Counted from the stretch's first letter, positions 31,180-39,553 are shown. The stretch: DNA of 55,672 bases from Streptomyces sp. NBC_00078 (GCF_026343335.1 NZ_JAPELX010000003.1:1-55672); one strand, 5' to 3'. Notes: generated by a model not told the origin, from the letters alone. A program made the numbers and translations.

Positions 31180-32432
31180 TTGGACTTCCTCTCGGCCTTG
31201 ACCGCGTCGCGCAGCCGGATCAGGTAGGCGTTCGTCCCGCCGCCGACGGCCGCGCGGACGTTTCCGACGGAGAGTTTCGAGACGTCCCGGAGGGCGTCGG
31301 CGAGGTCCCGAACCTTGTCGAGATCGGCCTCGGCGAGGGGCTTGTCCGGGGTCTTGGACGAGGTGCGGCCGGAAGCCTGCTTCCTTTTACGCCCAAGGGC
31401 TGTAGCGGTCCCACGGCCCCCACCAGGGCCGCCGATCGGGCCGTCTCCGGGGCCCCCGTCGGGGCCGCCGCCGGGGCCGTCCTGGGGGCCGTCGTCGGGC
31501 CCGGTTCCGGGGGCGAACACGTCGGCGAGGAACAGCTCGACGGCGACGGATTCGGGGGTCATCTCCGCACTGGCGACGGCAGCGGCGAGGGCCTTGTCCG
31601 CAGTCACTCGGGCGGCGAGGACGTCGGCCGTGATGCCCAGGTGCGCCCGGTGCACGTCGTGCCACGCGGACCGCCACGCGGTCTCGGTGTCGACGGAGCC
31701 GTACGGCGCGGCGGCGAGAATCGCGGTGTAGCGCTTGTAGACCTTGGGGAACTTGCGGCGGCGCTTGCGGTCGTGGCGGCGGCGCCTGCGGTCCTCGGTG
31801 CGCTGCGCCTTGGTGCGGCCCGCCTTGGTCTTGTGGCGGCCCCAGCCGCGGACCTCCCAGAAGAAGACGCCGGCGTACGACGCGGCGGCGAGGACCCAGG
31901 CGAGCCACCCGCCGGACGGACCCGGGGCGTGCACGTAGTTGATCGCTGCGGCGAAGGACGCGCACGCCCACATCACGGCGCGGAACCGGCCGGTGGGGCG
32001 GCCCTCGCGCTTGGCGCGCTCACCGGCCACGGTGGCGACCCAGGCGCCCGCCTCCAGCATCACGGCGAGGCACAGGGAGATCACGCCGGGGAGGTTCTCG
32101 CCGTTCAGCGCCTTGAGCTGGAAGTACAGGGCGGGGATGATCCCGCAGAACATCACCAGGAGCGCCCCGCCCGTGTCGCCCTCGCCGCGCAGCTTGGCGT
32201 ACAGGGCGGCGCGGGCCGCCTTGCGCTCGGCGCTGCGGCGGGCCTTCTCGCGGTCGGCCTCACGGCGGGCGCGGCGGTTGCGCTCCTCGCGCTCGGCCTC
32301 GTCCTGGCGGCGGAGCTCGGCGGCGGCGAGGGCGTCTTTCCGCTTCTGTTCGGCGGCGGCGAGGGCGTCGGCGCGGTCCTGCTCGCGGTCGGCGACGCGG
32401 TCCTGTCGGCGCTCGTTGTAGTAGTCGTTCAC
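31176..32432 (-). CDS. SpdB-like/DUF2637-like membrane protein
   Basis: A 418-residue protein. An N-terminal highly charged Ala/Arg/Glu coiled coil (about 1-85) is followed by four hydrophobic helices (about 88-195), a basic region, and a C-terminal segment with a Gly/Pro/Asp repeat (GPDDGPQDGPGGGPDGG). Layout and context match SpdB-type spread proteins and DUF2637 mobile-element transfer proteins of Streptomyces. GTG start at 32432 with a GTGA overlap. It probably works at septal membranes with TraB during intramycelial spread (known for the group, inferred here). Confidence 0.75.
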   Translation of the reverse strand: MNDYYNERRQDRVADREQDRADALAAAEQKRKDALAAAELRRQDEAEREERNRRARREADREKARRSAERKAARAALYAKLRGEGDTGGALLVMFCGIIPALYFQLKALNGENLPGVISLCLAVMLEAGAWVATVAGERAKREGRPTGRFRAVMWACASFAAAINYVHAPGPSGGWLAWVLAAASYAGVFFWEVRGWGRHKTKAGRTKAQRTEDRRRRRHDRKRRRKFPKVYKRYTAILAAAPYGSVDTETAWRSAWHDVHRAHLGITADVLAARVTADKALAAAVASAEMTPESVAVELFLADVFAPGTGPDDGPQDGPGGGPDGGPGDGPIGGPGGGRGTATALGRKRKQASGRTSSKTPDKPLAEADLDKVRDLADALRDVSKLSVGNVRAAVGGGTNAYLIRLRDAVKAERKSK

Positions 32433-32620
32433 TGGGGGGTCTCCTTGCTGGGGGAGGCGAGGGAGTCGAGGGCGGCGCGGTCAGCGCGGCGGCGGTTTTC
32501 GGCGGCCCAGAGTTCGGCGCACCGGGCGTCCCGGTGGGCGGTGGTCCGGTCGGTGAGGCCGTGGCGGGCGAGGGTCTCGGTGGAGACGTCGCGGACCAGG
32601 GCGCACACGGCGGCCGTCAC
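32429..32620 (-). CDS. Small hypothetical protein, Spd operon
   Basis: A 63-residue soluble, charged protein. GTG start at 32620 and both ends overlap neighbours by four bases (GTGA). No family recognised. Confidence 0.6.
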   Translation of the reverse strand: MTAAVCALVRDVSTETLARHGLTDRTTAHRDARCAELWAAENRRRADRAALDSLASPSKETPQ

Positions 32621-32919
32621 GGCGCCGGGGTCGGGGCCGGGATCTTGGGCGAGGCCGGGGCCGGGGCCGGGGTGCCGGCGCGAAAGTCGGCGGCCAACCG
32701 GACGGCGAGGCGGAGGAGTACGGCACCCCCGGCGAGGTAGGCCGCGGACTTGGCCACGGTCACCACGGCGGCGAGGAGGGTCACCACGACGGGGGCGGCG
32801 AAGTGAGCCGCGAGGCCGAGGAGGAGGACCAGGGCCAGGAGGGCGGCGGGGTGGAGCCGGTCGGCGAGGCCGAGGGAGGCGCGCAGCGCGCGGCCGGTGG
32901 CGCGGCGGGTGATCGTCAC
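32617..32919 (-). CDS. Small membrane protein, Spd operon
   Basis: A 100-residue protein with two hydrophobic segments (about 26-48 and 50-72) and an Ala/Pro tail (TPAPAPASPKIPAPTPAP). I prefer the GTG at 32919, which makes the GTGA overlap with the gene upstream, over the GTG at 32928. Confidence 0.65.
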   Translation of the reverse strand: MTITRRATGRALRASLGLADRLHPAALLALVLLLGLAAHFAAPVVVTLLAAVVTVAKSAAYLAGGAVLLRLAVRLAADFRAGTPAPAPASPKIPAPTPAP

Positions 32920-33269
32920 GCGGCCCACCGCCCGAGGCCCTCGTCGAGCTCGTCGTACTCGTACCCGTCGGCGGTGTCGGCGCGCTCCAACTCGTCGGCG
33001 AGGACGAGGAGACGGCCGTACGAGCGGGGGACGTCCACGAACCCGGTGTCGATCATGTCCACCAGGGCGGCGACCCGGGCGTACTCCTCGCCGAACGCGG
33101 CGAGGAGGGCCTCGGTCTGCTCGGCCTCGGTGAGGTCGGCGGGGATCTCGTACTCGAACCCGAGGACGAGGTCGAGGTCGAGGCCGATCACGGTGGACAC
33201 GTCCATGCGGGTGTCCGGGGAGATCGGAAGTCGCGTTTCCGGTGCGATCTGGGGCAGGGTGTTGCTCAC
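32916..33269 (-). CDS. Acidic hypothetical protein, first gene of the Spd operon
   Basis: A 117-residue acidic protein of unknown family. The GTG at 33269 has AGAGGAG nine bases upstream; an alternative GTG three codons earlier would overlap that site. It leads a chain of overlapping genes. Its promoter must lie in the region shared with the divergent GntR gene, so GntR is the natural candidate regulator. Confidence 0.65.
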   Translation of the reverse strand: MSNTLPQIAPETRLPISPDTRMDVSTVIGLDLDLVLGFEYEIPADLTEAEQTEALLAAFGEEYARVAALVDMIDTGFVDVPRSYGRLLVLADELERADTADGYEYDELDEGLGRWAA

Positions 33270-33437
33270 GCGGATCACTCCTCTGAGTCAGTCAGGGCCG
33301 GTCCGCCGAGCGGTCCCGGGAGCGTGGTCTAGACGCCCCGGGGCCGCGCCCTTTTGGGCGTGGCGGTCCGTAGCAATGCAGGCCCGAAGGCCGTTACTGC
33401 CTGTGCCGAGCGGCACGCCTTGAGTGAATCATCGAAT

Positions 33438-33531
33438 GGATTCCATTGCAAGAGTCTTGGATTCCATTACTAGCGATTCGGATTCCATCTATGCTGTGAT
33501 GGCAGTCAAAGCCGTGCGAATGGGTTCCAGA
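33438..33531. promoter_or_regulatory. GGATTCCATY repeats phased at 21 bp
   Basis: GGATTCCATT at 33438 and 33459, GGATTCCATC at 33480 and GGGTTCCAGA at 33522. Intervals are 21, 21 and 42. The repeats lie between the divergent GntR gene (33544) and the Spd operon (start 33269). TGGATTCCA is a near-palindrome, as GntR-type operators often are. They could also be iterons. Confidence 0.65.
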
Positions 33532-33543
33532 TAGGGTGACCAC

Positions 33544-34323
33544 ATGACAGAGGACGAGCCGCGCCGAGCGACTTTCAGACTGGTTGCCGACGAGGTGCGC
33601 GAACGGATCAGGACCGGGGCGTACGCCCCGGGCTCCAAGCTGCCGACGGAGGACGAACTCGCGGTCGAGCTCGACACCAACCGGGGAACGACGGCGCAGG
33701 CCCTACGCCTCCTTGCGGGACAAGGGCTGATCAGCAAGGGCCGCAAGGGGGCGTACGTCCACCGGATCGTGTCCAAGATCGTCAGGGACTCGACGTCACG
33801 GTACGTACGGGCCCGCCGCGAGGAGGGGCAGGCGCGGGGAGCGTTCGAGGCCGAGATCCGCGGACTCGGCATGACCCCGACATCCGTCACCGGAACCGAA
33901 CATGTCCAGCCGCCGGCATGGGTGGCCGACGCCCTCGGGGTGGACGCACACACCGTGTCGGTGCTCGCCCGGCGCCGCCGGATGCTGGCCGATGACGTAC
34001 CCGTCCAGCTCGCGACCTCATACCTCCCGCTGGAGATCGCCGAGGGAACGCAGCTCGAAGAGATCGACACCGGGCCGGGCGGGTCGAAATCCAGACTGGC
34101 CGAGCTCGGCCACCCACAGGCCACGATCACGGAAGAGATCGAGGTCCGGAACCCCACGGCCGAGGAGGTCGCCGCCCTCGACATGACGGAAGATCAGCGC
34201 GTTATCGAGATCATCCACACCGGCCGCACCGAGGACGGGCGGGCGGTCGAGGTGACCCGTCACGTTCTGCCCTCGCACCTGTGGCGCCTGTCCTACTCCT
34301 GGCCGCTCGGCCCCACGCACTGA
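33544..34323 (+). CDS. GntR/HutC-family regulator
   Basis: A 259-residue regulator. Residues about 8-75 are the GntR winged helix (AYAPGSKLPTEDELAVEL ... LLAGQGLISKGRKGAYV). Residues about 85-255 are a UTRA effector-binding domain. Regulators of this kind (KorA/KorSA type) repress transfer genes on Streptomyces plasmids. It is divergent from the Spd operon across a set of 21-bp phased repeats, which fits that role. Next to it lies a paralogue that keeps only the effector domain. Confidence 0.88.
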   Translation: MTEDEPRRATFRLVADEVRERIRTGAYAPGSKLPTEDELAVELDTNRGTTAQALRLLAGQGLISKGRKGAYVHRIVSKIVRDSTSRYVRARREEGQARGAFEAEIRGLGMTPTSVTGTEHVQPPAWVADALGVDAHTVSVLARRRRMLADDVPVQLATSYLPLEIAEGTQLEEIDTGPGGSKSRLAELGHPQATITEEIEVRNPTAEEVAALDMTEDQRVIEIIHTGRTEDGRAVEVTRHVLPSHLWRLSYSWPLGPTH

Positions 34324-34347
34324 CCACCCAAGAAGGGAACCGACCCC

Positions 34348-34905
34348 ATGGCACAGAACACGATCGGCACCGCCGGAATCATCCGGGACGCCCGCAGCCG
34401 CTACCGCACCGCGCAGCGCGAGGAGGGCGGGGCACACGGCGCGTTCGAGGGTGAGACCCGCCGCAGCGGGGGCGAGCCTCGCGCCGAGGTGACCGTGAGC
34501 CGGGCCGAGGCCCCGGCCGACGTCGCCGAGCTGCTCGCCGTCGAGGGCGCCGCCGTCCTCCGGGCCCGCCGTATGTTCGTCGGCGAGGACCTGGTCCAGC
34601 TCGTCAACACATGGATTCCGGTGGACGTCGCCGAGGCGGCCGGGGTCGAGTCGGTCGACACGGGCGCCGGCGGGATCATCTCGCGCATGGCCGAGGCGGG
34701 TTTCTCGCAGGGTTCCGAGGCCGTCGAGGACGTCGACCAGCGACCCGCGACGGCGGACCAGGCCGCCGCGCTCGGCGTCGAGGAGGGCGAGCTCCTCCTC
34801 ACCGTGACCCACGTCGGCCGCACGGCCGAGGGCCGGGCCGTCGAGGTCACCCGGCACACTCTCGGGCGCGGCTGGACACTGCGCTACGCCGTACCGCTGG
34901 ACTGA
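34348..34905 (+). CDS. UTRA-domain protein lacking the GntR DNA-binding domain
   Basis: A 185-residue protein that aligns along its whole length with residues about 78-259 of the preceding GntR protein (for example SRYRTAQREEGGAHGAFE against SRYVRARREEGQARGAFE) but has no winged helix. The ATG at 34348 has AAGGGAA upstream and follows the GntR stop by 24 bases, so the two are probably cotranscribed. It could bind the same effector or form heterodimers that disable the regulator; neither is shown. It is not a decayed fragment: the frame and the spacing to its own terminator are intact. Confidence 0.8.
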   Translation: MAQNTIGTAGIIRDARSRYRTAQREEGGAHGAFEGETRRSGGEPRAEVTVSRAEAPADVAELLAVEGAAVLRARRMFVGEDLVQLVNTWIPVDVAEAAGVESVDTGAGGIISRMAEAGFSQGSEAVEDVDQRPATADQAAALGVEEGELLLTVTHVGRTAEGRAVEVTRHTLGRGWTLRYAVPLD

Positions 34906-34926
34906 TCACCGAACCGCCCGCAGAAC

Positions 34927-34960
34927 AGAGCGCCCGGCCCCGGAAGGGGTCGGGCGCTCT
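34927..34960 (+). terminator. Terminator of the GntR unit
   Basis: Stem AGAGCGCCCGGCCCC, loop GGAA, with its near complement. Confidence 0.8.
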
Positions 34961-35046
34961 TGCGTTCCCGGGCTCCGCCTCGCCCTCCGAACGGGTGGAT
35001 TTCCCCTCGCGTACGCGGGCGCAGCCTGACGGCATGAGTCCAACTA

Positions 35047-35095
35047 GTCACGTTTCACGGGTACTTGACGGTTTAGTGATGATCTGTCACGTTTC
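35047..35095 (+). promoter_or_regulatory. GTCACGTTTC direct repeats before the triple-HTH gene
   Basis: GTCACGTTTC at 35047 and at 35086 (39 bases apart) flank TTGACG and TAGTGATGAT. They lie about 45-90 bases upstream of the ATG at 35140. Probably a promoter with a regulator site. Confidence 0.5.
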
Positions 35096-35139
35096 CATTC
35101 GCCCAACCCTGGGCCCACCGAGAGAGAGGTCGATCACCC

Positions 35140-35808
35140 ATGACGCGACGCACCGAGTACGACGAGAGGCAGGCCGCCGGACGGCTCCGCGTGCCCATCA
35201 CGGCGTTCCGCTGGGCCGTTCATGCGGGCATCGTGCCCCGGGCGGAGGAGCCCGGTTGGACATGGCCCCGGGCGGCCGTCGAGGCGATGGACCCGGACGC
35301 CATCACGGCCGGACTGCCCGGCGATCCACTGTCCGGCCGGCAGGCCGCGGACCGGATCGCCGAGGCCCTCGGCACGCCGAACGCTCCCGGTGAGCCCCCG
35401 GCCGTGACGGCGTTTGTCGTGCGCCGGTTCATCGCGGCCGGGATGCTCACCGAGCTGTCCGCCAACCCCGACGGCTCCCTCGTCCACCCGTCCCAGGTGG
35501 CCGAGGTCTGCGCCCGTCCGGATCTCGCCGAGCTCGTCGCGGCGGACTCGCCGCTCGGCCCGGACCAGGCCGCCGCCCGCCTCGGTGTCCGCCGTACGGA
35601 CTGGGATCACATGGTTCGCCTGGGATGGATCGCACCGGCCGAGTGGCGGGAAATCCGGTTCGGAACGAGCCGGGCCGGGGCGGTCGACGTCCCTCTCTAC
35701 CGGTCCGCCGACGTGGGAGCACTGCCCGACGCTCACCCCGAGGTCGATTGGCCGACCCTGCGAACCGTGGGGAAGGGACGGCGCTCCCCGCTCGTCGCCT
35801 TGAAGTAG
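35140..35808 (+). CDS. Triple helix-turn-helix protein
   Basis: A 222-residue protein with three successive excisionase/MerR-like helix-turn-helix units: near residues 10-50 (QAAGRLRVPITAFRWAVHAG), 65-125 (RQAADRIAEAL ... VRRFIAAG) and 140-200 (QAAARLGVRRTDWDHMVRLG). The ATG at 35140 has GAGAGAGAGG upstream. It has its own promoter-like region and terminator. Three DNA-binding units in one chain suggest binding to spaced repeats; candidates on this plasmid include the spaced TGTCGYG elements, but this is speculation. Confidence 0.7.
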   Translation: MTRRTEYDERQAAGRLRVPITAFRWAVHAGIVPRAEEPGWTWPRAAVEAMDPDAITAGLPGDPLSGRQAADRIAEALGTPNAPGEPPAVTAFVVRRFIAAGMLTELSANPDGSLVHPSQVAEVCARPDLAELVAADSPLGPDQAAARLGVRRTDWDHMVRLGWIAPAEWREIRFGTSRAGAVDVPLYRSADVGALPDAHPEVDWPTLRTVGKGRRSPLVALK

Positions 35809-35818
35809 TCCCCCGGGC

Positions 35819-35860
35819 ATGGCAGAGGCCCCGCGCTCCGGAGCGCGGGGCCTCTGCCAT
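35819..35860. terminator. Perfect 42-base palindromic terminator
   Basis: Stem starting ATGGCAGAGGCCCCGCG and its exact complement with essentially no loop, between convergent genes ending at 35808 and 35871. Confidence 0.85.
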
Positions 35861-35870
35861 GCAACGAGCG

Positions 35871-36113
35871 TCAGGACCGGATGCGGCCCGCATCGCGCAG
35901 GTGCGGAAGGTGTTCCTTCACCGTGCGGGTGGAGAGCGCCGCACCGGCGGCGGTCTCCAGCTCGGCGACGGTGCGGTACTGCTGGCCGGAATCCGGGTTC
36001 AGCTCAAAGCCGGGTTCGAGCCGTACGCCGTCCTTGCGGCCCATGCTCGCGAGCTCACGGAGGAGGTCGAGGGCTGCGGGCGGGATCTGCTGGCCGTCGG
36101 GGTTCGTCGACAT
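35871..36113 (-). CDS. Hypothetical protein next to the toxin-like gene
   Basis: An 80-residue protein of unknown family. The ATG at 36113 has AGGAGAG upstream; a frame-compatible ATG 15 codons earlier lacks a site. The C-terminal 30 residues (TRTVKEHLPHLRDAGRI) look like the end of a winged helix. It follows the RelE-like gene by 44 bases and may be a third gene of that unit. Confidence 0.6.
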   Translation of the reverse strand: MSTNPDGQQIPPAALDLLRELASMGRKDGVRLEPGFELNPDSGQQYRTVAELETAAGAALSTRTVKEHLPHLRDAGRIRS

Positions 36114-36157
36114 GGGGAACTCTCCTGTGGGCGAGGGGTGTTGGCCTCGGTCGGACA

Positions 36158-36433
36158 TCAGGGGCCCGAGACGATGACGACGACGAGCACCTCTCGTCGG
36201 GCCTCGTCGATCCGGTAGAGAACGCTCGTCCAGGCGAGCCGCTCCCCTACGGCGAGTAGCGCGGTGTACAGGCCGCCGACACGGTCCGGGTAGAGCTCGC
36301 CGAGGTGGTGCGGGCGCTCGGCGAGCTTCTTCTCGAACGCCAGGATCGCGGCCCGTTCCTCGACGGTGGCCGAGGCGAGGGCGGCCCGGCCGGTGTCGCT
36401 GTAGACGACGGACCAGGAGGCGCCGGCGCTCAC
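36158..36433 (-). CDS. RelE/ParE-fold toxin-like protein
   Basis: A 91-residue protein with the RelE-type order: SWSVVYSDTGR strand, a helix with EERAAILAFEKKLAERP, then a beta sheet ending RIDEARREVLVVVIV. In the family such proteins are ribosome-dependent mRNases or gyrase poisons. The GTG at 36433 overlaps the stop of a DUF6247-like gene as GTGA, giving the usual antitoxin-toxin order. The family call is from pattern; activity is not shown. Confidence 0.65.
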   Translation of the reverse strand: MSAGASWSVVYSDTGRAALASATVEERAAILAFEKKLAERPHHLGELYPDRVGGLYTALLAVGERLAWTSVLYRIDEARREVLVVVIVSGP

Positions 36434-36750
36434 CGGTCGGACTCCTGGGGGCCCGCGCCGAGGATCTGGTCCGAGGTCCACCGGGGCGCTTGCGGGTCGG
36501 CGCTCGCGGCGACGGCCGCGAGGATGCGCGGCGTGGTGCGCATGACGAGGCGGTGCCGCCACACCCGGACGAGCGTTGCGTACTCCTCGGGGTCGTCGAG
36601 GTCGAGCTCGCCGAGGGCCGCCTCGAACTCCTCGCGGTCCGAGGGGTGCGCGGCGGCGAGGGCGGCCCGCAGTTGAGTAAGCGTCCGCGGTCCCCCGTGC
36701 GGGTGCGTGTGGAACGGGTCGAGGGGTTCCTCGGCGGGTGCTGCGCTCAT
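36430..36750 (-). CDS. DUF6247-like protein, candidate antitoxin
   Basis: A 106-residue helical protein. The segment TLTQLRAALAAAHPSDREEF resembles DUF6247, which in Streptomyces often sits before RelE/ParE-like genes. The ATG at 36750 lies 13 bases after the upstream membrane-protein gene's stop region. Its antitoxin role is inferred from gene order only. Confidence 0.6.
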   Translation of the reverse strand: MSAAPAEEPLDPFHTHPHGGPRTLTQLRAALAAAHPSDREEFEAALGELDLDDPEEYATLVRVWRHRLVMRTTPRILAAVAASADPQAPRWTSDQILGAGPQESDR

Positions 36751-36763
36751 GGGTTCGGTCCTC

Positions 36764-37621
36764 TCAGCTCTCGGCCTTGGTGAGGGTGAGGCGGTGGCGG
36801 GACTCCAGCTCGGCGGCGGCCTGGCGGGGAATGACGAGGATGCCGTCGAGGAGCTCGCGGGCCTTGGCGTACGCGGCGTGACGCTCGTGTTCGCCGCCGG
36901 CGCCGTCGAGGGCGCGCTCCAGGAGGGCGCGGGCCTTGCTGATGGTGGCGCGCTCCTGCTTGGGCAGGTGGCGGACGCCGGTCTTGCGGGCGTGCTCGTC
37001 GGCCGCCCGCCATGCGGTTTTCAGGATGCTGACGGCTTCCCGGTAGGCGGCGAGATCCTCGCCGCGCCGGGCGTCCTCGGCCGCGTCCATGGCGTGATGG
37101 AACCGGGCGGTGGTCGGGACTGTGACGTCGTCGAGGGCGGGGCGGTCGAGGAACGCCAGGACGTCGGCGGCGTACCGGCCGTATGCCTCGCGAACCTCGT
37201 CGTGGTCGGCCTCAATGGCGCGGCGGCGGTCGAGGGTGGCGGCGACTCGCTCGCGTTGCGCGGCCTTTCGGCGCCGCCGGCGGCTGACGATGGGCGCGGC
37301 CACAGCGGCGATACCGACCGAGACGGCGCACCCCACGACGGCGAACAGCAGCCACAGCGGGAACCCGAAACCGTCGTCATCGCTCTTGTGGTCGGCGGGC
37401 TTTTTGGTGGCCGAGTCGATCTCGTCGGCATGGCCGAGGAAGAAGTCGGGCCCCAGGTAGACCGCCGCCGCCCACGCGCATCCGAACACCAGGAACGTGA
37501 CCGCGCGCCCCCACTCGGCGCGCATCCACGCCTTGAAAATGCCGGCGGCGATCACCAGGAGGACGACGTTCCCCAGGAGGACGACGCCCCACTGAGCCAT
37601 ATCGGACACGCGCTCGGTCAT
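36764..37621 (-). CDS. Polytopic membrane protein with helical cytoplasmic domain
   Basis: A 285-residue protein with three hydrophobic helices (about 8-30, 37-57, 85-113), then a basic stop-transfer RRRRRK and a 160-residue helical cytoplasmic part. The ATG at 37621 overlaps the upstream stop as ATGA. Topology recalls KfrB- or TcpD-like envelope proteins, but no family is certain. It is linked to the small basic DNA-binding-like gene upstream. Confidence 0.65.
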   Translation of the reverse strand: MTERVSDMAQWGVVLLGNVVLLVIAAGIFKAWMRAEWGRAVTFLVFGCAWAAAVYLGPDFFLGHADEIDSATKKPADHKSDDDGFGFPLWLLFAVVGCAVSVGIAAVAAPIVSRRRRRKAAQRERVAATLDRRRAIEADHDEVREAYGRYAADVLAFLDRPALDDVTVPTTARFHHAMDAAEDARRGEDLAAYREAVSILKTAWRAADEHARKTGVRHLPKQERATISKARALLERALDGAGGEHERHAAYAKARELLDGILVIPRQAAAELESRHRLTLTKAES

Positions 37622-37941
37622 GCCGCCGCCGCGCCCCCGCGCCTGCCCGCGGGACGGCGCTTCGCTGTGCCCTTGGCGGCGGCCTTGGCCTTGTCGGCGT
37701 CGCGCTTCTTGGCGGCCTTGGCGAGCCACCCGGGGTGTGCGCGCTCGACGAGCTCCCGGAGGTACTGCGCCGTGATGTTGGCCTCGCGGGCGACGTTGGT
37801 TACGTGGCCGTAAGCGGTGGAGGTCACCGCGGCCTCGACGGCGGCCTCAAGGAGCTTGGCCTTACTCTCCTCAGCCTGCTTGGCGTCCCGCTCGGCCTGT
37901 TCGCGGAGGTCTGCGAGCGTCGGTGTGGTTGGTGTACTCAT
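37618..37941 (-). CDS. Small Lys/Ala-rich DNA-binding-like protein
   Basis: A 107-residue protein: a helical coiled N-terminus, a helix-turn-helix-like centre (AYGHVTNVAREANITAQYLREL), and an Ala/Lys/Arg-rich tail like a histone tail. It probably binds DNA. The ATG at 37941 lacks a good ribosome site. It is divergent from the XRE gene at 38093 across a 150-base region with regulatory motifs. Confidence 0.65.
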   Translation of the reverse strand: MSTPTTPTLADLREQAERDAKQAEESKAKLLEAAVEAAVTSTAYGHVTNVAREANITAQYLRELVERAHPGWLAKAAKKRDADKAKAAAKGTAKRRPAGRRGGAAAA

Positions 37942-37975
37942 GGGGCCGAGGATGACACGTACACAAGTCATCTGC

Positions 37976-37986
37976 AAGCAAGACTT
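37976..37986 (+). promoter_or_regulatory. AACT-N3-AGTT operator, site 5 (one good half)
   Basis: GACTTGTAGTT, matching the proximal half of the tandem operator. It contains TTGTAG, followed 17 bases later by AAGAGT, and points to the XRE gene at 38093. Confidence 0.5.
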
Positions 37987-38056
37987 GTAGTTCACCTGCG
38001 ACCGTGGAAGAGTGTGCGGTGATCGCTCGCCGCTGTCGCAGTGGTGGGCCTGTCGT

Positions 38057-38082
38057 TATGAGTCCAGCTCACAAACGGTGAG
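38057..38082. promoter_or_regulatory. TGTGASCTG motif before the XRE gene
   Basis: TATGAGTCCAGCTCACAAAC followed by GGTGAG, the inverse of the 11929-11954 motif, ending 11 bases before the XRE ATG and overlapping its ribosome-binding region. Confidence 0.5.
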
Positions 38083-38092
38083 GAAAAGTCAT

Positions 38093-38401
38093 ATGGGCAA
38101 GTTCGCCAGCGCCATGAGTTCTAGCGAGTCCACGCTCCGTGTGACGGTCGCCGCCCTGATGCGGGCCTGCGGGGAGAACCAGACTGCTTTGGCTAGGGGT
38201 CTGCGGATCACTCAGGGACAGCTCAGCCGGAAGCAGACCGGCCGCGCCGCGTACAGCCTCGGGGACGTCGACTCGCTCGCGAGGCACTACGGCATCCCGG
38301 TTCCCGACCTCCTCGCCGGTCCGACGCACGCCGTGCGGAAGCTCCCGCACGTCAGGTTGGCGGACGTCGTCGGCGGCTCGCAGGAGGTTTTTACGGTCTA
38401 A
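38093..38401 (+). CDS. Small XRE-family regulator
   Basis: A 102-residue protein with a central XRE helix-turn-helix (NQTALARGLRITQGQLSRKQ). The ATG at 38093 has GAGGAAAA upstream. Its own promoter carries a copy of the tandem-operator motif and a TGTGASCTG motif, so it is the best candidate for the repressor that binds the five AACT-N3-AGTT sites. It lies just before the replication and telomere block. Confidence 0.75.
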   Translation: MGKFASAMSSSESTLRVTVAALMRACGENQTALARGLRITQGQLSRKQTGRAAYSLGDVDSLARHYGIPVPDLLAGPTHAVRKLPHVRLADVVGGSQEVFTV

Positions 38402-38611
38402 CGCCCTGATCACGGGCGGTGTCGGCGCGATTACCCCCGCCGCATAGCCTGATCTCCGCTACAGCTCCAAACGTGCGAAAGCCCCACCGGGGTTATCGGG
38501 AGTTAGCCGCTCCCGCCGATGAGGCTCGCGCGTGACCCTGCTCTAGGTCTGTTGTGAGTGTACCCACGGCCCCCGTGGTGAGACACCGCAGCGGCCGGAA
38601 AGGCCGAAAGA

Positions 38612-39553
38612 GTGGCACCCCACCGCGATATCAGCCCGGATGACTGCCCCAACTGCCACAAGGTGTTTGCGGCGCTGGAAGATCACCGGATCGCCGCACC
38701 TGAGAATTGGCTCACGACCGAGGAACTCGGGAAGGTCGTCGGTCTCAAGAAGAGGGCGACTCAAGATCACCTCGCGCACCTCTTCGCTCACTCCCGTATC
38801 GACGCGGACCGCCGTACGCCCCTCATGGGCGGGATCGGTCAGCCGCTCCTCCCCGGGGCCCAGGAGTGGGCCGCGAACGTCGTCACCCCGGACCCGACGT
38901 GTGCGCGCTGCCTCGTCGCGCTCGCCGGTATCGGGTGGGAGGGACAGATCAAGATGGAGGATCTCGCCAAGGCGGCGGGCGTCTCCCTGCGGACCGCCGA
39001 GCGTCACCGGCCCCACCTCGTGAACGCGGACCTTGTCGCGTTCGTCCCGGTGCCGGTGCAGACGCACGACGGGAAGAACTACGGCCGCCGGCCGGACCGC
39101 TTCACGCTGATGAGCACCATCCCCGCGCCGCGCCTTGAGGGTGCCGCGTGGGAGGCGGCGCCCGCACGGGCCGAGGCCATCCTCGACCGCGTCCGTTGGT
39201 TCGTGAACGTCGAGCCCGAGGAGCGTGTCCTCGCGGTCCGTTCCGTGGCCTGGTGCCTGCGGAACGGGTGGCCCGAGGAGCCCCTCCTCAAGGCGCTGGA
39301 CTCGTCGCTCAACCGGCGGGCCTACCGTCCGGGTGGCTACCTGTCCAAGCTCCTGCGGAAGCTCCCGACGGAGTACATCGTCCCGGCCCGCGAGATGTAC
39401 ACCGGCCGCTCGGCGCCGCGCGTTGTCGACTGCCCCGTCTGCCGGACCGCCTTCCGTACGACGCTGCCCGGTACCCCCCTGTGCGGCGGCGGGTTCTGCC
39501 ACGAAGCCGGTAGGGGTTCCGCCCCCGCCGCCCCTGTCTTCAAGATCGCCTGA
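38612..39553 (+). CDS. Double winged-helix zinc protein, candidate replication initiator
   Basis: A 313-residue protein with two winged-helix segments (about 25-65, WLTTEELGKVVGLKKRATQD; about 105-150, MEDLAKAAGVSLRTAERH) and metal-binding-like Cys pairs at CPNC, CARC and CPVC ... CGGGFC. It leads an apparent operon with tpg and tap (14 bases, then 2 bases). A DNA-binding replication initiator or a telomere-binding partner is plausible: this plasmid's Tap lacks the usual DNA-binding N-terminus and this protein could supply it. GTG start at 38612 with GAAAG upstream. Role is inference. Confidence 0.6.
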   Translation: MAPHRDISPDDCPNCHKVFAALEDHRIAAPENWLTTEELGKVVGLKKRATQDHLAHLFAHSRIDADRRTPLMGGIGQPLLPGAQEWAANVVTPDPTCARCLVALAGIGWEGQIKMEDLAKAAGVSLRTAERHRPHLVNADLVAFVPVPVQTHDGKNYGRRPDRFTLMSTIPAPRLEGAAWEAAPARAEAILDRVRWFVNVEPEERVLAVRSVAWCLRNGWPEEPLLKALDSSLNRRAYRPGGYLSKLLRKLPTEYIVPAREMYTGRSAPRVVDCPVCRTAFRTTLPGTPLCGGGFCHEAGRGSAPAAPVFKIA

